A stretch of DNA of 40,547 nucleotides from an uncultured Lachnospiraceae bacterium (GCA_934351765.1 CAKRJM010000002.1:1-40547), one strand, 5' to 3'. Shown: positions 23,587-32,581, numbered from the stretch's first letter. Made by a program: numbers and translations. The notes: a model not told the origin generated them from the letters alone.

Positions 23587-24444
23587 TTACAGACATACCT
23601 CCGCTACCTTCCGAATATATTCCGGTGTGGTTCCGCAGCAGCCGCCGATGATCCCGGCTCCTGCCGCCACCAGATTCTTCATATAACCGGCAAACTCATC
23701 CGGTTCCATGGAATAAACGGCCTCTCCAGTTGCCGTAATGGTGGGCATTCCGGCATTAGGCTTTGCAATGATGGGGATATCCACCGTCTGCTTCAAATTT
23801 TTGATGACCGATTCCAGACGATCCGGACCGGTGGAGCAGTTGATCCCCACTGCGTCCGCGCCCATCTCTGCCAGTGCCGCTGCCGCCTCAAATACATTTC
23901 CGCCAAAGAACAGGCTTCCATCGGATTCAATCGTCATGGAGCAGAAGATCGGCAGATCCGAAGCCTGTCGGCATGCCTCCAGAGCCGCCATGGTCTCGTC
24001 GAGTCCAAGCATGGTTTCCGCCATGATAAAATCCACTCCGGCTTTATCCAGGATCTCGATCTGTTCCCGGTAAGCATCCAGAAGCGTTCCGTAATCCTCA
24101 TCTACTTTTCCTGTGGTCGTCATATCGCCGCCCACATAAACGCCTTCTCCTACTGCTGCCTTTGTGATCCCGACCAGTGCCTCATTTAACTCCCGCACCT
24201 GGCCATCCAGGCCATGACCTTTTAAATTGATCCGGTTTGCAGAAAAAGTCGGTGCCAGCACACACTGTGAACCTGCATCCTTATAAGCTCTCTGCAGGCG
24301 GATCATCACATCACGGTGTCCGCAGACCCACTGTTCCGTGCAGACGCCCTTGGGCATTCCCGCTTTCATCAGATTGGAGCCGGTCGCTCCGTCCAGCAAT
24401 AATACGCCCTTTTCTGTCAATGTCCGAAATTCTTCTCTTGTCAT
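23587..24444 (-). CDS. Homocysteine S-methyltransferase family protein, copy 2
   Basis: This second 285-residue HCY-domain protein aligns end to end with the downstream copy (MTREEFRTLTEKGVLLLDGATGSNLMKAGMPKGVCTEQW versus MTREEFKKRTSEGILLGDGATGSNMMKAGMPKGVCTEKW). It keeps the zinc motifs GINCSTGP and GGCCGTTPEYIR. It arose by tandem duplication. Copy 2 has FIMAETMLGLDE where copy 1 has YVTAATMLGLEE, so substrate preference could differ. The ATG at 24444 has AAGGAG upstream. No S-box or other methionine riboswitch is visible upstream. Confidence 0.92.
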   Translation of the reverse strand: MTREEFRTLTEKGVLLLDGATGSNLMKAGMPKGVCTEQWVCGHRDVMIRLQRAYKDAGSQCVLAPTFSANRINLKGHGLDGQVRELNEALVGITKAAVGEGVYVGGDMTTTGKVDEDYGTLLDAYREQIEILDKAGVDFIMAETMLGLDETMAALEACRQASDLPIFCSMTIESDGSLFFGGNVFEAAAALAEMGADAVGINCSTGPDRLESVIKNLKQTVDIPIIAKPNAGMPTITATGEAVYSMEPDEFAGYMKNLVAAGAGIIGGCCGTTPEYIRKVAEVCL

Positions 24445-24543
24445 AATCTGTCTCCTTTTCACGGGCATCTATGTTCCACAATGTTATGATTTGATCCCGG
24501 ATTGCTCCGTACTTCGTACTCACACAGCCCCGGTATCTTTATC

Positions 24544-24572
24544 ATTATAATCAGTTCCTGCCAAAGCCGCAA
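24544..24572 (-). promoter_or_regulatory. Promoter of the methyltransferase operon
   Basis: TATAAT (24549-24544) with TTGCGG (24572-24567) 17 bp upstream on the minus strand. The -35 box is only partly consensus. Confidence 0.6.
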
Positions 24573-24579
24573 GGGTTCA

Positions 24580-24608
24580 TTGACATTCCCTGCATTTTGC
24601 CTTATTCT
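24580..24608 (+). promoter_or_regulatory. Promoter of the histidinol-phosphatase gene
   Basis: TTGACA (24580-24585) and TATTCT (24603-24608) on the plus strand, 17-bp spacer. The -35 region sits within 10 bp of the divergent methyltransferase promoter. Confidence 0.78.
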
Positions 24609-24708
24609 ATTTTTCAGAAAACACCCGGTCTTCAAATGAAACAGCTGTCTCATTCCGGGATTTCATATTTATGAAGCCTCATTTTAACCTTTCTGAAAGG
24701 AGCGCGCC

Positions 24709-25512
24709 ATGTACGCCGATTCCCACCTTCATACCGCCTTTTCCGGTGATTCCGAGACACCGCCTGCCGCCCAGATCGAACAGGCTATCCGCCTTGGCAT
24801 GAAGACTCTCTGTATCACCGACCACCAGGATTTTGATTATCCGCCCTGCGAAAGTGAATTTTTATTCGATACCGCTTCCTACTTCGAGAAACTGTCCTCC
24901 TTAAAGGACTATTACAGTGCTCGGATCGACCTGCGGATCGGTGTGGAGCTAGGGCTCCAGCCAAAACCGCTTTCTGTGGATCTTCCCTCTTACGCCGCCG
25001 CCTGGCCCTTTGACTTTATCATCGGCTCCACCCACGTCTGCAGCGGAAAAGATCCATACTACCCCGATTTTTACGAAGGACGGACCGAATCGGAAGCCTA
25101 CCGGGCCTATTTTGAAGATGAACTGAAAAATGTTCAGATGTACGACTGCTTCGACAGCGCCGGACACCTGGATTATGTGGTGCGCTACGGTCCCAGCAAA
25201 AACCAGAATTACTCTTATCACGCTTACGCCGATATACTGGATGAGATTCTGAAAGCACTGATCTCAAAAGGAAAAGCCATAGAGTGCAACACTGCCGGGT
25301 TCAAGGCAGGCCTTGGCCATCCACACCCCACCGAAGACGTCCTGCGGCGCTACCGGGAACTGGGCGGCGAGCTTCTTACTCTCGGCTCCGATGCCCACCA
25401 GACCGAACACCTCGGATACGAATTTCGGAAGACCGGCGAACTGTTAAAAAGCCTCGGCTTCCGCTATTATACCATCTATCGAAACCGAAGGCCGGAATTT
25501 CTTCCCCTGTAA
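24709..25512 (+). CDS. PHP-type histidinol-phosphatase (HisJ/HisK family)
   Basis: This 267-residue PHP-domain phosphohydrolase starts MYADSHLHTAFSGDSETPPAAQIEQAIRLGMKTLCITDHQDFDYP, the metal-binding HxH and DHxD motifs. It has GVELGL, FIIGSTHVCSG, SAGHLDYVVRYG and GSDAHQTEHLG. This set is typical of HisJ histidinol-phosphate phosphatase, which makes histidinol in histidine synthesis. No other his genes are near. The ATG has a good AAGGAG site. Confidence 0.9.
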   Translation: MYADSHLHTAFSGDSETPPAAQIEQAIRLGMKTLCITDHQDFDYPPCESEFLFDTASYFEKLSSLKDYYSARIDLRIGVELGLQPKPLSVDLPSYAAAWPFDFIIGSTHVCSGKDPYYPDFYEGRTESEAYRAYFEDELKNVQMYDCFDSAGHLDYVVRYGPSKNQNYSYHAYADILDEILKALISKGKAIECNTAGFKAGLGHPHPTEDVLRRYRELGGELLTLGSDAHQTEHLGYEFRKTGELLKSLGFRYYTIYRNRRPEFLPL

Positions 25513-25536
25513 TAATCGAAAAACAGCCGACGGTGC

Positions 25537-25566
25537 TTTACAAACACAGTAGTTTTGGTATATAAT
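25537..25566 (+). promoter_or_regulatory. Promoter of the uracil/xanthine permease gene
   Basis: TTTACA (25537-25542) and TATAAT (25561-25566) with an 18-bp spacer. The start of transcription would be near 25573. Confidence 0.75.
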
Positions 25567-25578
25567 CAGCGGTGGTCT

Positions 25579-25627
25579 GCGGACGCAGCGAAACACATTT
25601 TATGCGTTCTCTGTGTCTGCATTTTTT
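25579..25627 (+). terminator. Leader terminator upstream of the permease gene
   Basis: GCGGACGCAG (25579-25588) pairs with CTGTGTCTGC (25611-25620), 10 bp with two G-T pairs and a 22-nt loop, followed by ATTTTTTG. The hairpin begins only about 6 nt after the predicted start, so most transcripts could stop before the gene. No known riboswitch or PyrR-binding motif is recognised. Confidence 0.7.
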
Positions 25628-25730
25628 GTGTCATCGGACATTCCGGCGGAATTGGAATTCTCCGAAACACAAGATAACAATATATAAATCTGCACCGTCT
25701 CATACCGGTGCCACTTACGGAGGAAGAGCT

Positions 25731-27110
25731 ATGAAAATGATCTACAATGTAGACGACAAGCCTAAGTTCGGACAGCTCGTGATCTTTGCGATCCAGCAGC
25801 TCCTTGCGATTATGGCTGCAACCCTGGTCGTTCCCGTTATCATTAACGGAAATGCCGGACTCACCGGCGAGGATGCCATGAGTACCGCCGCTGCTTTATT
25901 CGGTGCCGGAATCGGAACCATTGTTTATATCTTATTTACCAAGCGGAAAAGCCCGGTATTCTTAGGCTCTTCCTTCGCCTTTATCGGCTCCATGAGTGCC
26001 GCATTCGCCGGTGCTGCCAGCGTCTCCTTGGGATATGCCGGACTGCTCATCGGTGCTGTGCTCGCCGGGCTCGTTTATGTGGTCATCGCTATCATCGTAA
26101 AATTTGTCGGCGTTGAATGGATCAACCGGTTAATGCCCCCTGTGGTAATCGGACCGACCGTTTCCATTATCGGTCTTTCCCTGGCAGCCAACGCCGTCGG
26201 TGATCTTCAGACTGTCAACGTAGAAGGCGGCGCAACCAACCTTGCCGTTCTCTGCGGTATCATCGCCCTGATTGTAACCACCATCTGCTCCACCTACGGA
26301 AAGAAGATGGCAAAGCTGATCCCCTTCATCATCGGTATTTTATGCGGCTATGCCGTGGCCGGTATTCTCACCGGGATTGGTTATGCAGCCGGAATCGATG
26401 CTTTAAAGATCACCAACTTTGCTCCCATCAGCGGACTTGTGGCAGACGGCGTGAACGTTTCCACCTTCTTCACCGTTCCCAGCTTCACCTTCTTACATGC
26501 CCTGGGCGGATTTAAGGAAGTGGATGGCGCTTACATCGGCACCGTTGCCGCAGCTTACGTTCCCGTTGCCCTGGTTGTATTTGCCGAGCATATTGCCGAT
26601 CATAAGAATATTTCCTCCATCATCGAAAAAGACCTTCTGAAGGATCCCGGTCTTTCCAGAACCCTTCTCGGTGACGGAATCGGTTCCATGGCCGGTGCAT
26701 TTTTCGGCGGCTGCCCCAACACCACCTACGGAGAATCCGTTGCCTGCGTAGCCATTACCAGAAATGCTTCCGTAGCAACTCTGGTCGCAACTGCCATCGG
26801 CGCGATCCTGATCTCCTTCCTGTCCCCGTTCGTGGCCTTTGTAAACTCCATCCCCTCCTGCGTCATGGGTGGTGTCTGCATGGCACTGTACGGCTTCATC
26901 GCAGTCAGCGGCTTAAAGATGGTACAGACGGTAGATCTGAATGCAAACCGGAATCTCTTCGTTGTTTCCGCAATCCTCATTTCCGGAATCGGCGGACTTA
27001 CCCTGAACTTCGGAAAGATCTCCATTACCGCCGTTGCTTCTTCCCTGATCCTGGGCATCATCATCAACCTGATCCTGTCCGGCGAGAAGACCGGAGAAGA
27101 CGCCGAGTAA
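25731..27110 (+). CDS. Uracil/xanthine permease family transporter (NCS2)
   Basis: This 459-residue membrane protein has about 14 predicted segments and NCS2 signatures: LVIFAIQQLLAIMAATLVVPVI, SSFAFIGSM, PPVVIGPTVSIIGLSLAANAV, VFAEHIADHKNISSI and GSMAGAFFGGCPNTTYGESVACVAITRNASV. The AEHIAD histidine/glutamate region and PNTTYGE loop are those of uracil carriers such as UraA/PyrP, so uracil is the likeliest substrate. The ATG at 25731 follows ACGGAGGAAGAGCT; upstream in-frame sequence covers the leader terminator and is not coding. Confidence 0.95.
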   Translation: MKMIYNVDDKPKFGQLVIFAIQQLLAIMAATLVVPVIINGNAGLTGEDAMSTAAALFGAGIGTIVYILFTKRKSPVFLGSSFAFIGSMSAAFAGAASVSLGYAGLLIGAVLAGLVYVVIAIIVKFVGVEWINRLMPPVVIGPTVSIIGLSLAANAVGDLQTVNVEGGATNLAVLCGIIALIVTTICSTYGKKMAKLIPFIIGILCGYAVAGILTGIGYAAGIDALKITNFAPISGLVADGVNVSTFFTVPSFTFLHALGGFKEVDGAYIGTVAAAYVPVALVVFAEHIADHKNISSIIEKDLLKDPGLSRTLLGDGIGSMAGAFFGGCPNTTYGESVACVAITRNASVATLVATAIGAILISFLSPFVAFVNSIPSCVMGGVCMALYGFIAVSGLKMVQTVDLNANRNLFVVSAILISGIGGLTLNFGKISITAVASSLILGIIINLILSGEKTGEDAE

Positions 27111-27162
27111 AACCGTTCAAATTAGGACAACTTTAAACTTTACTGAAACATCAGCAATTTGA

Positions 27163-27207
27163 AAGCCCCGCCTGCGGCTCACCAAGAGTCTGCAGACGGG
27201 GCTTTTT
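27163..27207. terminator. Bidirectional intrinsic terminator
   Basis: AAGCCCCGCCTGC (27163-27175) pairs with GCAGACGGGGCTT (27192-27204) with one mismatch, with TTTTT on the plus side and A-rich sequence on the other. It serves the permease and the convergent GtrA gene. Confidence 0.88.
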
Positions 27208-27213
27208 CTTCGA

Positions 27214-27651
27214 TCATCGTTCCGATTTCTGTTTTTTCGCCGCTTCATTGGTATCGATGGAATCCTTAAAGACAAAGAACCGGTCATATAAAAATTCCAG
27301 GACAAAATTCATGACCATGTTGAGCACTGTCACCAGATACTCGTTCCAGTGCAGTCCCTCCGCCAGATAATTTCCGAGAAGCGTGGACACCGGCGTAAAT
27401 ACCACATAAAACAGCGCCACCTTCATCATGGCCACCGGAATATTGTTGGCCGACTGGAAGGTATAACGGCGGTTCAGGGTGAAGTTCCAGAGCACCGACA
27501 GCACCAGTGCGATCAGATAGCTGGGCCAGTAGCTCCAGCCGGTCAGCTCATTGAGCAGGCTGAACACCACGATCTCGATGACGCCTGCCGAGATGGAAAA
27601 GCATAAAAACTTCAGGGATCGAAGCAGCTCTTTCTTTTTATTTCCTGCCAT
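27214..27651 (-). CDS. GtrA-like membrane protein
   Basis: This 145-residue protein has four hydrophobic segments and the GtrA pattern LKFLCFSISAGVIEIVVFSLLNEL, WPSYLIALVLSVLWNFTLNRRYTFQ and YLVTVLNMVMNFVLEFLYDRFFVFKD. GtrA proteins are linked to moving lipid-bound sugars across the membrane. The ATG overlaps the stop of the FGGY kinase gene (TGATG), so it belongs to the same operon. Its role alongside catabolic enzymes is unclear. Confidence 0.9.
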   Translation of the reverse strand: MAGNKKKELLRSLKFLCFSISAGVIEIVVFSLLNELTGWSYWPSYLIALVLSVLWNFTLNRRYTFQSANNIPVAMMKVALFYVVFTPVSTLLGNYLAEGLHWNEYLVTVLNMVMNFVLEFLYDRFFVFKDSIDTNEAAKKQKSER

Positions 27652-29255
27652 CAGTTCTCCTTTCTCCGCGCCCGTTCCAGCTCCCGGTAATTTTTCTTAT
27701 TGGAGCGGTACAGACGGCAGAACACCTTATAATACCGGTCGTATATGGCCTTTGTCTCCATATTGGGTGTAAAACGGCCGGTAACTCTTATGAAGTCCCC
27801 CACTTTATCCAGAGACGGAATAATTCCGAGACCGACGCCTACCACTGCCGCCGCACCCACGGCACCTACGTTCTGGGGGCTTTCCACCACCTCCACTGCA
27901 TGGCCGGTGATATCCGAAAGGATCTGTGCCGTCACGGGCGATAAGGCTCCGCCGCCCACAAACCGAATGGTGTCCGCGGTTTTTAACTTCCGCTTCTGGC
28001 ACTCCAGCATCCACCTGAGATGATAGCAGATCCCCTCCAGTACAGCCCGGATCAACTCTGTTTTACCCGTCTCCAGCCGCACGCCGAAAAACATGCCGGC
28101 CGCTGTCGGATCCTCAAAGGGACAACGGTTTCCGTGAAGCCAGGGCGTAAAGATCACGCCGCCGGATCCTGGCTCCGCCTTTTTGATGGTCTCGGTCAGA
28201 TAATCGTACAGACTGGTGTAAACCGCCTCATGGCCCTCGGACACATCATGCTTTTCCAGATAGATACCGATCTCATCCAGCGCCAGATGATCCTTCACCC
28301 ACTCCAGACATTTTCCGGCCGTCTCCATCTCCGCAAAATAATTGTATTTTCCGGCCGATGCCCCGACAATGGCTGCGATCATGGCCGTCACATCCACCAT
28401 CTGGCGGTCGGTCACCGTAGTCACCCAGCCGGAGGTTCCGCAGTACATATGGGTATCGCCCACATTGACACAGCCGGCCCCCACGCCGATCAGAGACGCA
28501 TCTCCGCCTCCGCCGAACACGGGAATACCGGCGGGAAGTCCCAGCTCTCCCGCTGCCGTCTCCGACAGGACGCCGGCCTGATCCTCGGAACGAATGATCC
28601 GCGGCAGATGCTCCATATGGATTCCGAACATCCGGCAGAGAGGCTCGCTCCACGCTTTCTTTTTCGTGTCATACAACAGCGTCGCATAAGCGGAATCCTC
28701 TGTCATGATACAGTTTCCCGTTGCCCGGCAGATCAGATACTCCTTCACGTCCAGCCACTTGTCGGCGCGTTTGAAATTCTCCGGCTCATGGGCCTCGATC
28801 CACTTGTATTTCCACATGGGATCCTTCACGCTGCTGGACACCGCCCCGGTGATCCGAAGGCTCTTCAATAGCTTCCATACGTTTGCTCCGGCGATCTGAA
28901 TGCCGTGTGCAATGCCCTTTTTGATCTCCTCCGAGGCACGCTGATCCATGTAGCTCATGGGACGGCGCACCGGTTTTCCCTCTTTGTCCACCAGCACAAT
29001 GCCCTGCATCTGGGAACAGAAGGACAGCCCCTTGATCTGCTCCGGGCGGATCTCGGTCTTTTCAAAGACCTGCACCGTAGTGCGGCACATGGCTTCCCAC
29101 CACTCATCCGCGTCCTGCTCGGCGCCGCCGTTTTCCATGATATAAAGGCCGTAACCGCCGCTGGCAGCCTCCAGAAGCGTGATCTTTTCATCGATCCGGA
29201 ACAGACAGGTTTTCACTCCCGTTGTCCCGATATCATACGCCAGTACATATGCCAT
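27651..29255 (-). CDS. FGGY-family carbohydrate kinase (xylulokinase-like)
   Basis: This 534-residue kinase has both FGGY halves: the N-terminal phosphate motif YVLAYDIGTTGVKTCLF, QIKGLSFCSQMQGIVLVD, MSYMDQRA, then GGGGDASLIGVGAGCVNVGDTHMYCGTSGW and the C-terminal RFVGGGALSPVTAQILSDITGHAVEVVESPQNVGAVGAA. It phosphorylates a pentulose, tetritol or related sugar; the substrate is not readable. In this operon it may supply the phosphorylated substrate of the class II aldolase. It starts 2 bp after the TetR gene stop. Confidence 0.93.
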   Translation of the reverse strand: MAYVLAYDIGTTGVKTCLFRIDEKITLLEAASGGYGLYIMENGGAEQDADEWWEAMCRTTVQVFEKTEIRPEQIKGLSFCSQMQGIVLVDKEGKPVRRPMSYMDQRASEEIKKGIAHGIQIAGANVWKLLKSLRITGAVSSSVKDPMWKYKWIEAHEPENFKRADKWLDVKEYLICRATGNCIMTEDSAYATLLYDTKKKAWSEPLCRMFGIHMEHLPRIIRSEDQAGVLSETAAGELGLPAGIPVFGGGGDASLIGVGAGCVNVGDTHMYCGTSGWVTTVTDRQMVDVTAMIAAIVGASAGKYNYFAEMETAGKCLEWVKDHLALDEIGIYLEKHDVSEGHEAVYTSLYDYLTETIKKAEPGSGGVIFTPWLHGNRCPFEDPTAAGMFFGVRLETGKTELIRAVLEGICYHLRWMLECQKRKLKTADTIRFVGGGALSPVTAQILSDITGHAVEVVESPQNVGAVGAAAVVGVGLGIIPSLDKVGDFIRVTGRFTPNMETKAIYDRYYKVFCRLYRSNKKNYRELERARRKEN

Positions 29256-29257
29256 AC

Positions 29258-29914
29258 TTATCCCTCCCTGTGAGTGATCTGGGACTGCTCCAGCGTAAAC
29301 GCTGATTCCAGAAATTTTAACAGTTCTCTCCGCACACGCTCGTCCTGCCCGAAGATCTCCGGCCCGCAGTAAACGGCCAGCCGTTCCCGGTAATAATCAC
29401 AGCCGTAGCTGAAATGGAGCATCATCAGCAGGTTGTCGAAGAAGAAGGCGAACAGCTCCGGATCCAGATCCCGGCGCACCGTTCCGTCCTGCTTTGCGAT
29501 CTCGATGAACCTGGTATAAACTGCGGCAGACGCACTCTCGATCTCCGCCGCCAGCCGCTTCGCATACACCCGCCCGCTGCTGGTCGTCAGCTCATGGTAC
29601 ATCCGGATATGATCCCGGTGGGTCCTGGCAAACTGCTGGGCACAGGCGATGAGCCGGTCTGCATAATGGAGCAGCTTATCCGGCGTCCCCGTCACCTCGT
29701 TGAGGCACCGGTTCAGCTCCCCCAGGCTTTTCCGCACGCAGGCCAGGAAGAAATCTTCCTTATCGGCATAATACTTATACAGCACGCCGACGCTGATCCC
29801 GGCCCGCGCCGCAATGGTGCCCATGCCGGCTCCGGAAAAACCATGATCGGCAAACTCCGAGATCCCGGCCTCCAGGATCTCCTCCAGCTTTTCATCGGTC
29901 AGCTTTTTCAGCAT
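29258..29914 (-). CDS. TetR-family transcriptional regulator
   Basis: This 218-residue regulator has the N-terminal DNA-binding domain KLEEILEAGISEFADHGFSGAGMGTIAARAGISVGVLYKYYADKEDFFLACV (helix-turn-helix about residues 26-47), then a helical ligand domain. It sits inside the operon, overlapping the aldolase gene by 23 nt and 2 bp before the kinase gene. It probably controls the operon from the palindrome at 32582-32599; its ligand is unknown. GGAGAGGGG precedes the ATG. Confidence 0.92.
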   Translation of the reverse strand: MLKKLTDEKLEEILEAGISEFADHGFSGAGMGTIAARAGISVGVLYKYYADKEDFFLACVRKSLGELNRCLNEVTGTPDKLLHYADRLIACAQQFARTHRDHIRMYHELTTSSGRVYAKRLAAEIESASAAVYTRFIEIAKQDGTVRRDLDPELFAFFFDNLLMMLHFSYGCDYYRERLAVYCGPEIFGQDERVRRELLKFLESAFTLEQSQITHREG

Positions 29915-31040
29915 TTCCCCTCTCCTTCTGCCTGGAATATTTTTTCTGATAGATCACCCGCTGAAGAAGGCAGTCCGGGTAGGACAGCGGAGCTGCGCCG
30001 TGCTTTCGTCCGTACAAAGCCGCTTCGCAGCCCTTTTCCAGGATTGTCCGTACCGCCAGCGCATCGTCTGCCGTCATGCCGCCGCAGATGGCTCCGCCGT
30101 CGGAAAAGAGCAGGGCGTTTTTCCCCTTCATGGCCCTCGCCGCCAAGGCAGGCGTCTGCTTCATGCCTGCCACTACGCAATCCACCTCGGTTCCCGCGAT
30201 CTGCGCCAGATCGTCCAGATACGGCTTTAACGGTTTTCCGCTTCTCACGATCCGCTCCGCCAGCGGCGACTGAAGGCTCACCAGATAAGAAAGCCCCGTT
30301 GCCCGGTAGATGGCCGCATGAACCGCAGCCTCCTCACAGATTCCCTCCGGCAGCCTTTTCAGGGAATAAATCTTCGTTTCCCCGTCTTTGGAAAACCGGA
30401 ATTTCTCCCCGGAGCGCTGGCTTCTTCCGTAATCCGTAACTTCTCCCGTTTCCGACCATGCCTCCGCGCCAAGGGTCTTTTCCGCCTGTTCCTTACAGAT
30501 CCGCTCCAGCCGCTTTGCCACGGCAAAGGCCGTCTCCATATCCGAGCCCAGACAAAGCGCCCCGTGATTTTTCATGAGCACTGCCTGCGCCTCCGGGTGC
30601 TCCTCCAGTGCACCTGCCACCGCCAGTCTGAGGGTATTGGTGGACGGAAGTCCGTAGGCCGCACAGGGCACACAGCCGCCCAGTACCGAATCGGACAGGC
30701 CGGTAATGGACTCGCCGGTCACTCCCACTGCCGATGCATGATCCTGATGGGTATGGATCACAAAATCCACCGCCGGCCGCAGACGGTAAGCATCCGCATG
30801 GATCCCCTTTTCGCTGGAGGGCTTTTCCGTCCCCTCATAGGAACAGTCCCCGATCTGCACCACCACAAGATCCTCCGGCTTCATATCCTCATAGCCCCGG
30901 CCGCTTGGTGTGATCACAAAGGCCTGATCGGAGATCCTGGCACTGATATTTCCCCAGGTTCTTGCCGTCAGTCCCGCCTCCAGAAGCCGGTGTCCCGCAC
31001 GGACCACCAGCTCCCTTGCTTCCTTTTCCTGATATGCCAT
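29892..31040 (-). CDS. Tandem class II aldolase/adducin domain protein
   Basis: This 382-residue protein has a complete class II aldolase domain at about residues 1-200: GLTARTWGNISARIS, ITPSGRGYEDM, the catalytic glutamate in SSEKGIH, and zinc histidines in IHTHQDHASAVG and MKNHGALC. A second domain, about residues 225-370, resembles the same fold (EAAVHAAIYRATGLSYLVSLQSPLAERI, ALLFSDGGAICGGMTADDALAV) but lacks the histidine triad. Such enzymes cleave or epimerise sugar phosphates. The ATG at 31040 has GGAGG 6 nt upstream. The gene is 13 bp after the aminotransferase gene. Confidence 0.9.
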   Translation of the reverse strand: MAYQEKEARELVVRAGHRLLEAGLTARTWGNISARISDQAFVITPSGRGYEDMKPEDLVVVQIGDCSYEGTEKPSSEKGIHADAYRLRPAVDFVIHTHQDHASAVGVTGESITGLSDSVLGGCVPCAAYGLPSTNTLRLAVAGALEEHPEAQAVLMKNHGALCLGSDMETAFAVAKRLERICKEQAEKTLGAEAWSETGEVTDYGRSQRSGEKFRFSKDGETKIYSLKRLPEGICEEAAVHAAIYRATGLSYLVSLQSPLAERIVRSGKPLKPYLDDLAQIAGTEVDCVVAGMKQTPALAARAMKGKNALLFSDGGAICGGMTADDALAVRTILEKGCEAALYGRKHGAAPLSYPDCLLQRVIYQKKYSRQKERGNAEKADR

Positions 31041-31053
31041 ATCCTGCCTCCGA

Positions 31054-32538
31054 TCAGACGTCAAGCCGTCCGCAGTTCGCGAATACCCGCTCGAATCTGG
31101 ACAGCACATCATCGATCATCTCTTCATTGTATGCCGCGCTGGTATACAGTCTGGAGCCAGCCAGGGTCACGATGCCCTCTGCCATATAGGCCGCACCGAT
31201 ATGCTCCATCTCCTTCTGGCGGATTCCGGTCTGCTTGAGCACGCCGGGGATCGTCCAGGGCTTCTTCCAGTTAACAGCAAAGTGCATGGTTCCCACGCTG
31301 TCCAAATGGCAGATAGAACCCTGATTGAAGGCCACAAAGGGCAGATCGTATTTCCGGATCAGCTTCTGGAGTCCCTGGGTCAGACGGTCGCCCATGCGTC
31401 CGGCCTGTTCACAGGCATTGGTCCGCTCGATCTCGCACAGCGTATAATAACCGGCCACGCAGGAAATGGGAGTTGCCGCCATGGTCCCACCGCACATGGC
31501 CTTGGACACCTTCTTTCCGGAGGAGTCCAGACCGGCGCCCAGATGTGCCATGCACTCCTCATGTCCGCCGACACCGCCTGCTCCGGGATAGCCGCCTGCC
31601 ACGATCTTTCCGAATACGGTCAGGTCGGGATCCACGCCAAAGTAGCTCTGCGCTCCGCCGGGTCCGATCCGGAAACCGGTTACGACCTCATCGAAGATCA
31701 GCAGTGCGCCATATTTATGAGCCAGATACTCGGCGCCGCGGATAAACTTCTTTGTCACCGGTCTTGTTCCGCTCTCCGGTCCCACCGGCTCAATGTAAAC
31801 AGCCGCCGTTCCGCCGGTGAGCTGGTTCTTCTTCAGCTTTGCCTCCAGGTCCTCCAGGCTTCCAGGGAAGAATTCATCGGTGTGCTTAAATACAAAGCCG
31901 GGAACACCCTTGGACATGAGGCTCTTCGTTCCGGGCACACGCATGCCGTAGGCTAACTGATCGGACCAGCCGTGGTAGCCGCCGCCCATCTTCAGGATAT
32001 TTTTCTTCCCTGTAGTCAGTCTGGCGATCCGCGCCGCACACATGCAGGCTTCCGTACCGGATCCCAGCATACGGAATTTCTTCACCGACGGAACCATCTC
32101 CGAAATCTTCTTTGCCAGCTTGTATTCATATTCATGGAACAGGCCGGTGGAAGGGCCGCAGGTGTTCAGAAGCTCGATCACCTTGTCCCGCACCGCCGGA
32201 GGATTGCTTCCCAAGATCGTCGGGCCGCCCGCCTGCAGCAGGTCATAATACCAGTTGCCGTCGATGTCATAGAGCTTTGCACCCTCTGCCTTTTCGATCA
32301 CAATGGGGAAGGGATAGTTGAACGCCAGGTTGTGCTGCACGCCGCCGGGGATCACCTGTTTTGCCTCCTCGATCATCTCCTTGGATTTCGCACACTTCTT
32401 GTCAAAATAATTGTCCACATAGTCCTTCAACTTGTCCGGCTTCACCGAGTAAACCGGCTTTTTGATCAGCGCGTCCAGCTGCTTTGTCACAGCCTCCGCA
32501 TCCAGGTACTTGTCGATTGCAAATCCATTGTATGCCAT
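31054..32538 (-). CDS. Class III aminotransferase, glutamate-1-semialdehyde aminomutase-like
   Basis: This 494-residue PLP enzyme shows the class III fold: FNYPFPIVIEKAEGAKLYDIDGNWYYDLLQAGGPTILG, LGSGTEACMCAARIARLTTGKKNILKMGGGYHGWSD, LLIFDEVVTGFRIGPGGAQSYFGVDPDLTVFGKIVAGG (Schiff-base lysine in FGKI). It resembles HemL in layout but sits with sugar genes, not haem genes, so it probably transaminates an amino-sugar or keto substrate. The ATG at 32538 has AAGGAGGA upstream. It is the first gene of the operon. Confidence 0.9.
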   Translation of the reverse strand: MAYNGFAIDKYLDAEAVTKQLDALIKKPVYSVKPDKLKDYVDNYFDKKCAKSKEMIEEAKQVIPGGVQHNLAFNYPFPIVIEKAEGAKLYDIDGNWYYDLLQAGGPTILGSNPPAVRDKVIELLNTCGPSTGLFHEYEYKLAKKISEMVPSVKKFRMLGSGTEACMCAARIARLTTGKKNILKMGGGYHGWSDQLAYGMRVPGTKSLMSKGVPGFVFKHTDEFFPGSLEDLEAKLKKNQLTGGTAAVYIEPVGPESGTRPVTKKFIRGAEYLAHKYGALLIFDEVVTGFRIGPGGAQSYFGVDPDLTVFGKIVAGGYPGAGGVGGHEECMAHLGAGLDSSGKKVSKAMCGGTMAATPISCVAGYYTLCEIERTNACEQAGRMGDRLTQGLQKLIRKYDLPFVAFNQGSICHLDSVGTMHFAVNWKKPWTIPGVLKQTGIRQKEMEHIGAAYMAEGIVTLAGSRLYTSAAYNEEMIDDVLSRFERVFANCGRLDV

Positions 32539-32581
32539 AGAAATCCTCCTTTTCTCTCCTGCACGGAGCTCTGTCTCCGCT

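Noticed and set aside
24445..24700. A methionine-related riboswitch (S-box) before the methyltransferase genes
   Set aside because: No SAM aptamer motifs or terminator are visible between promoter and start codon.
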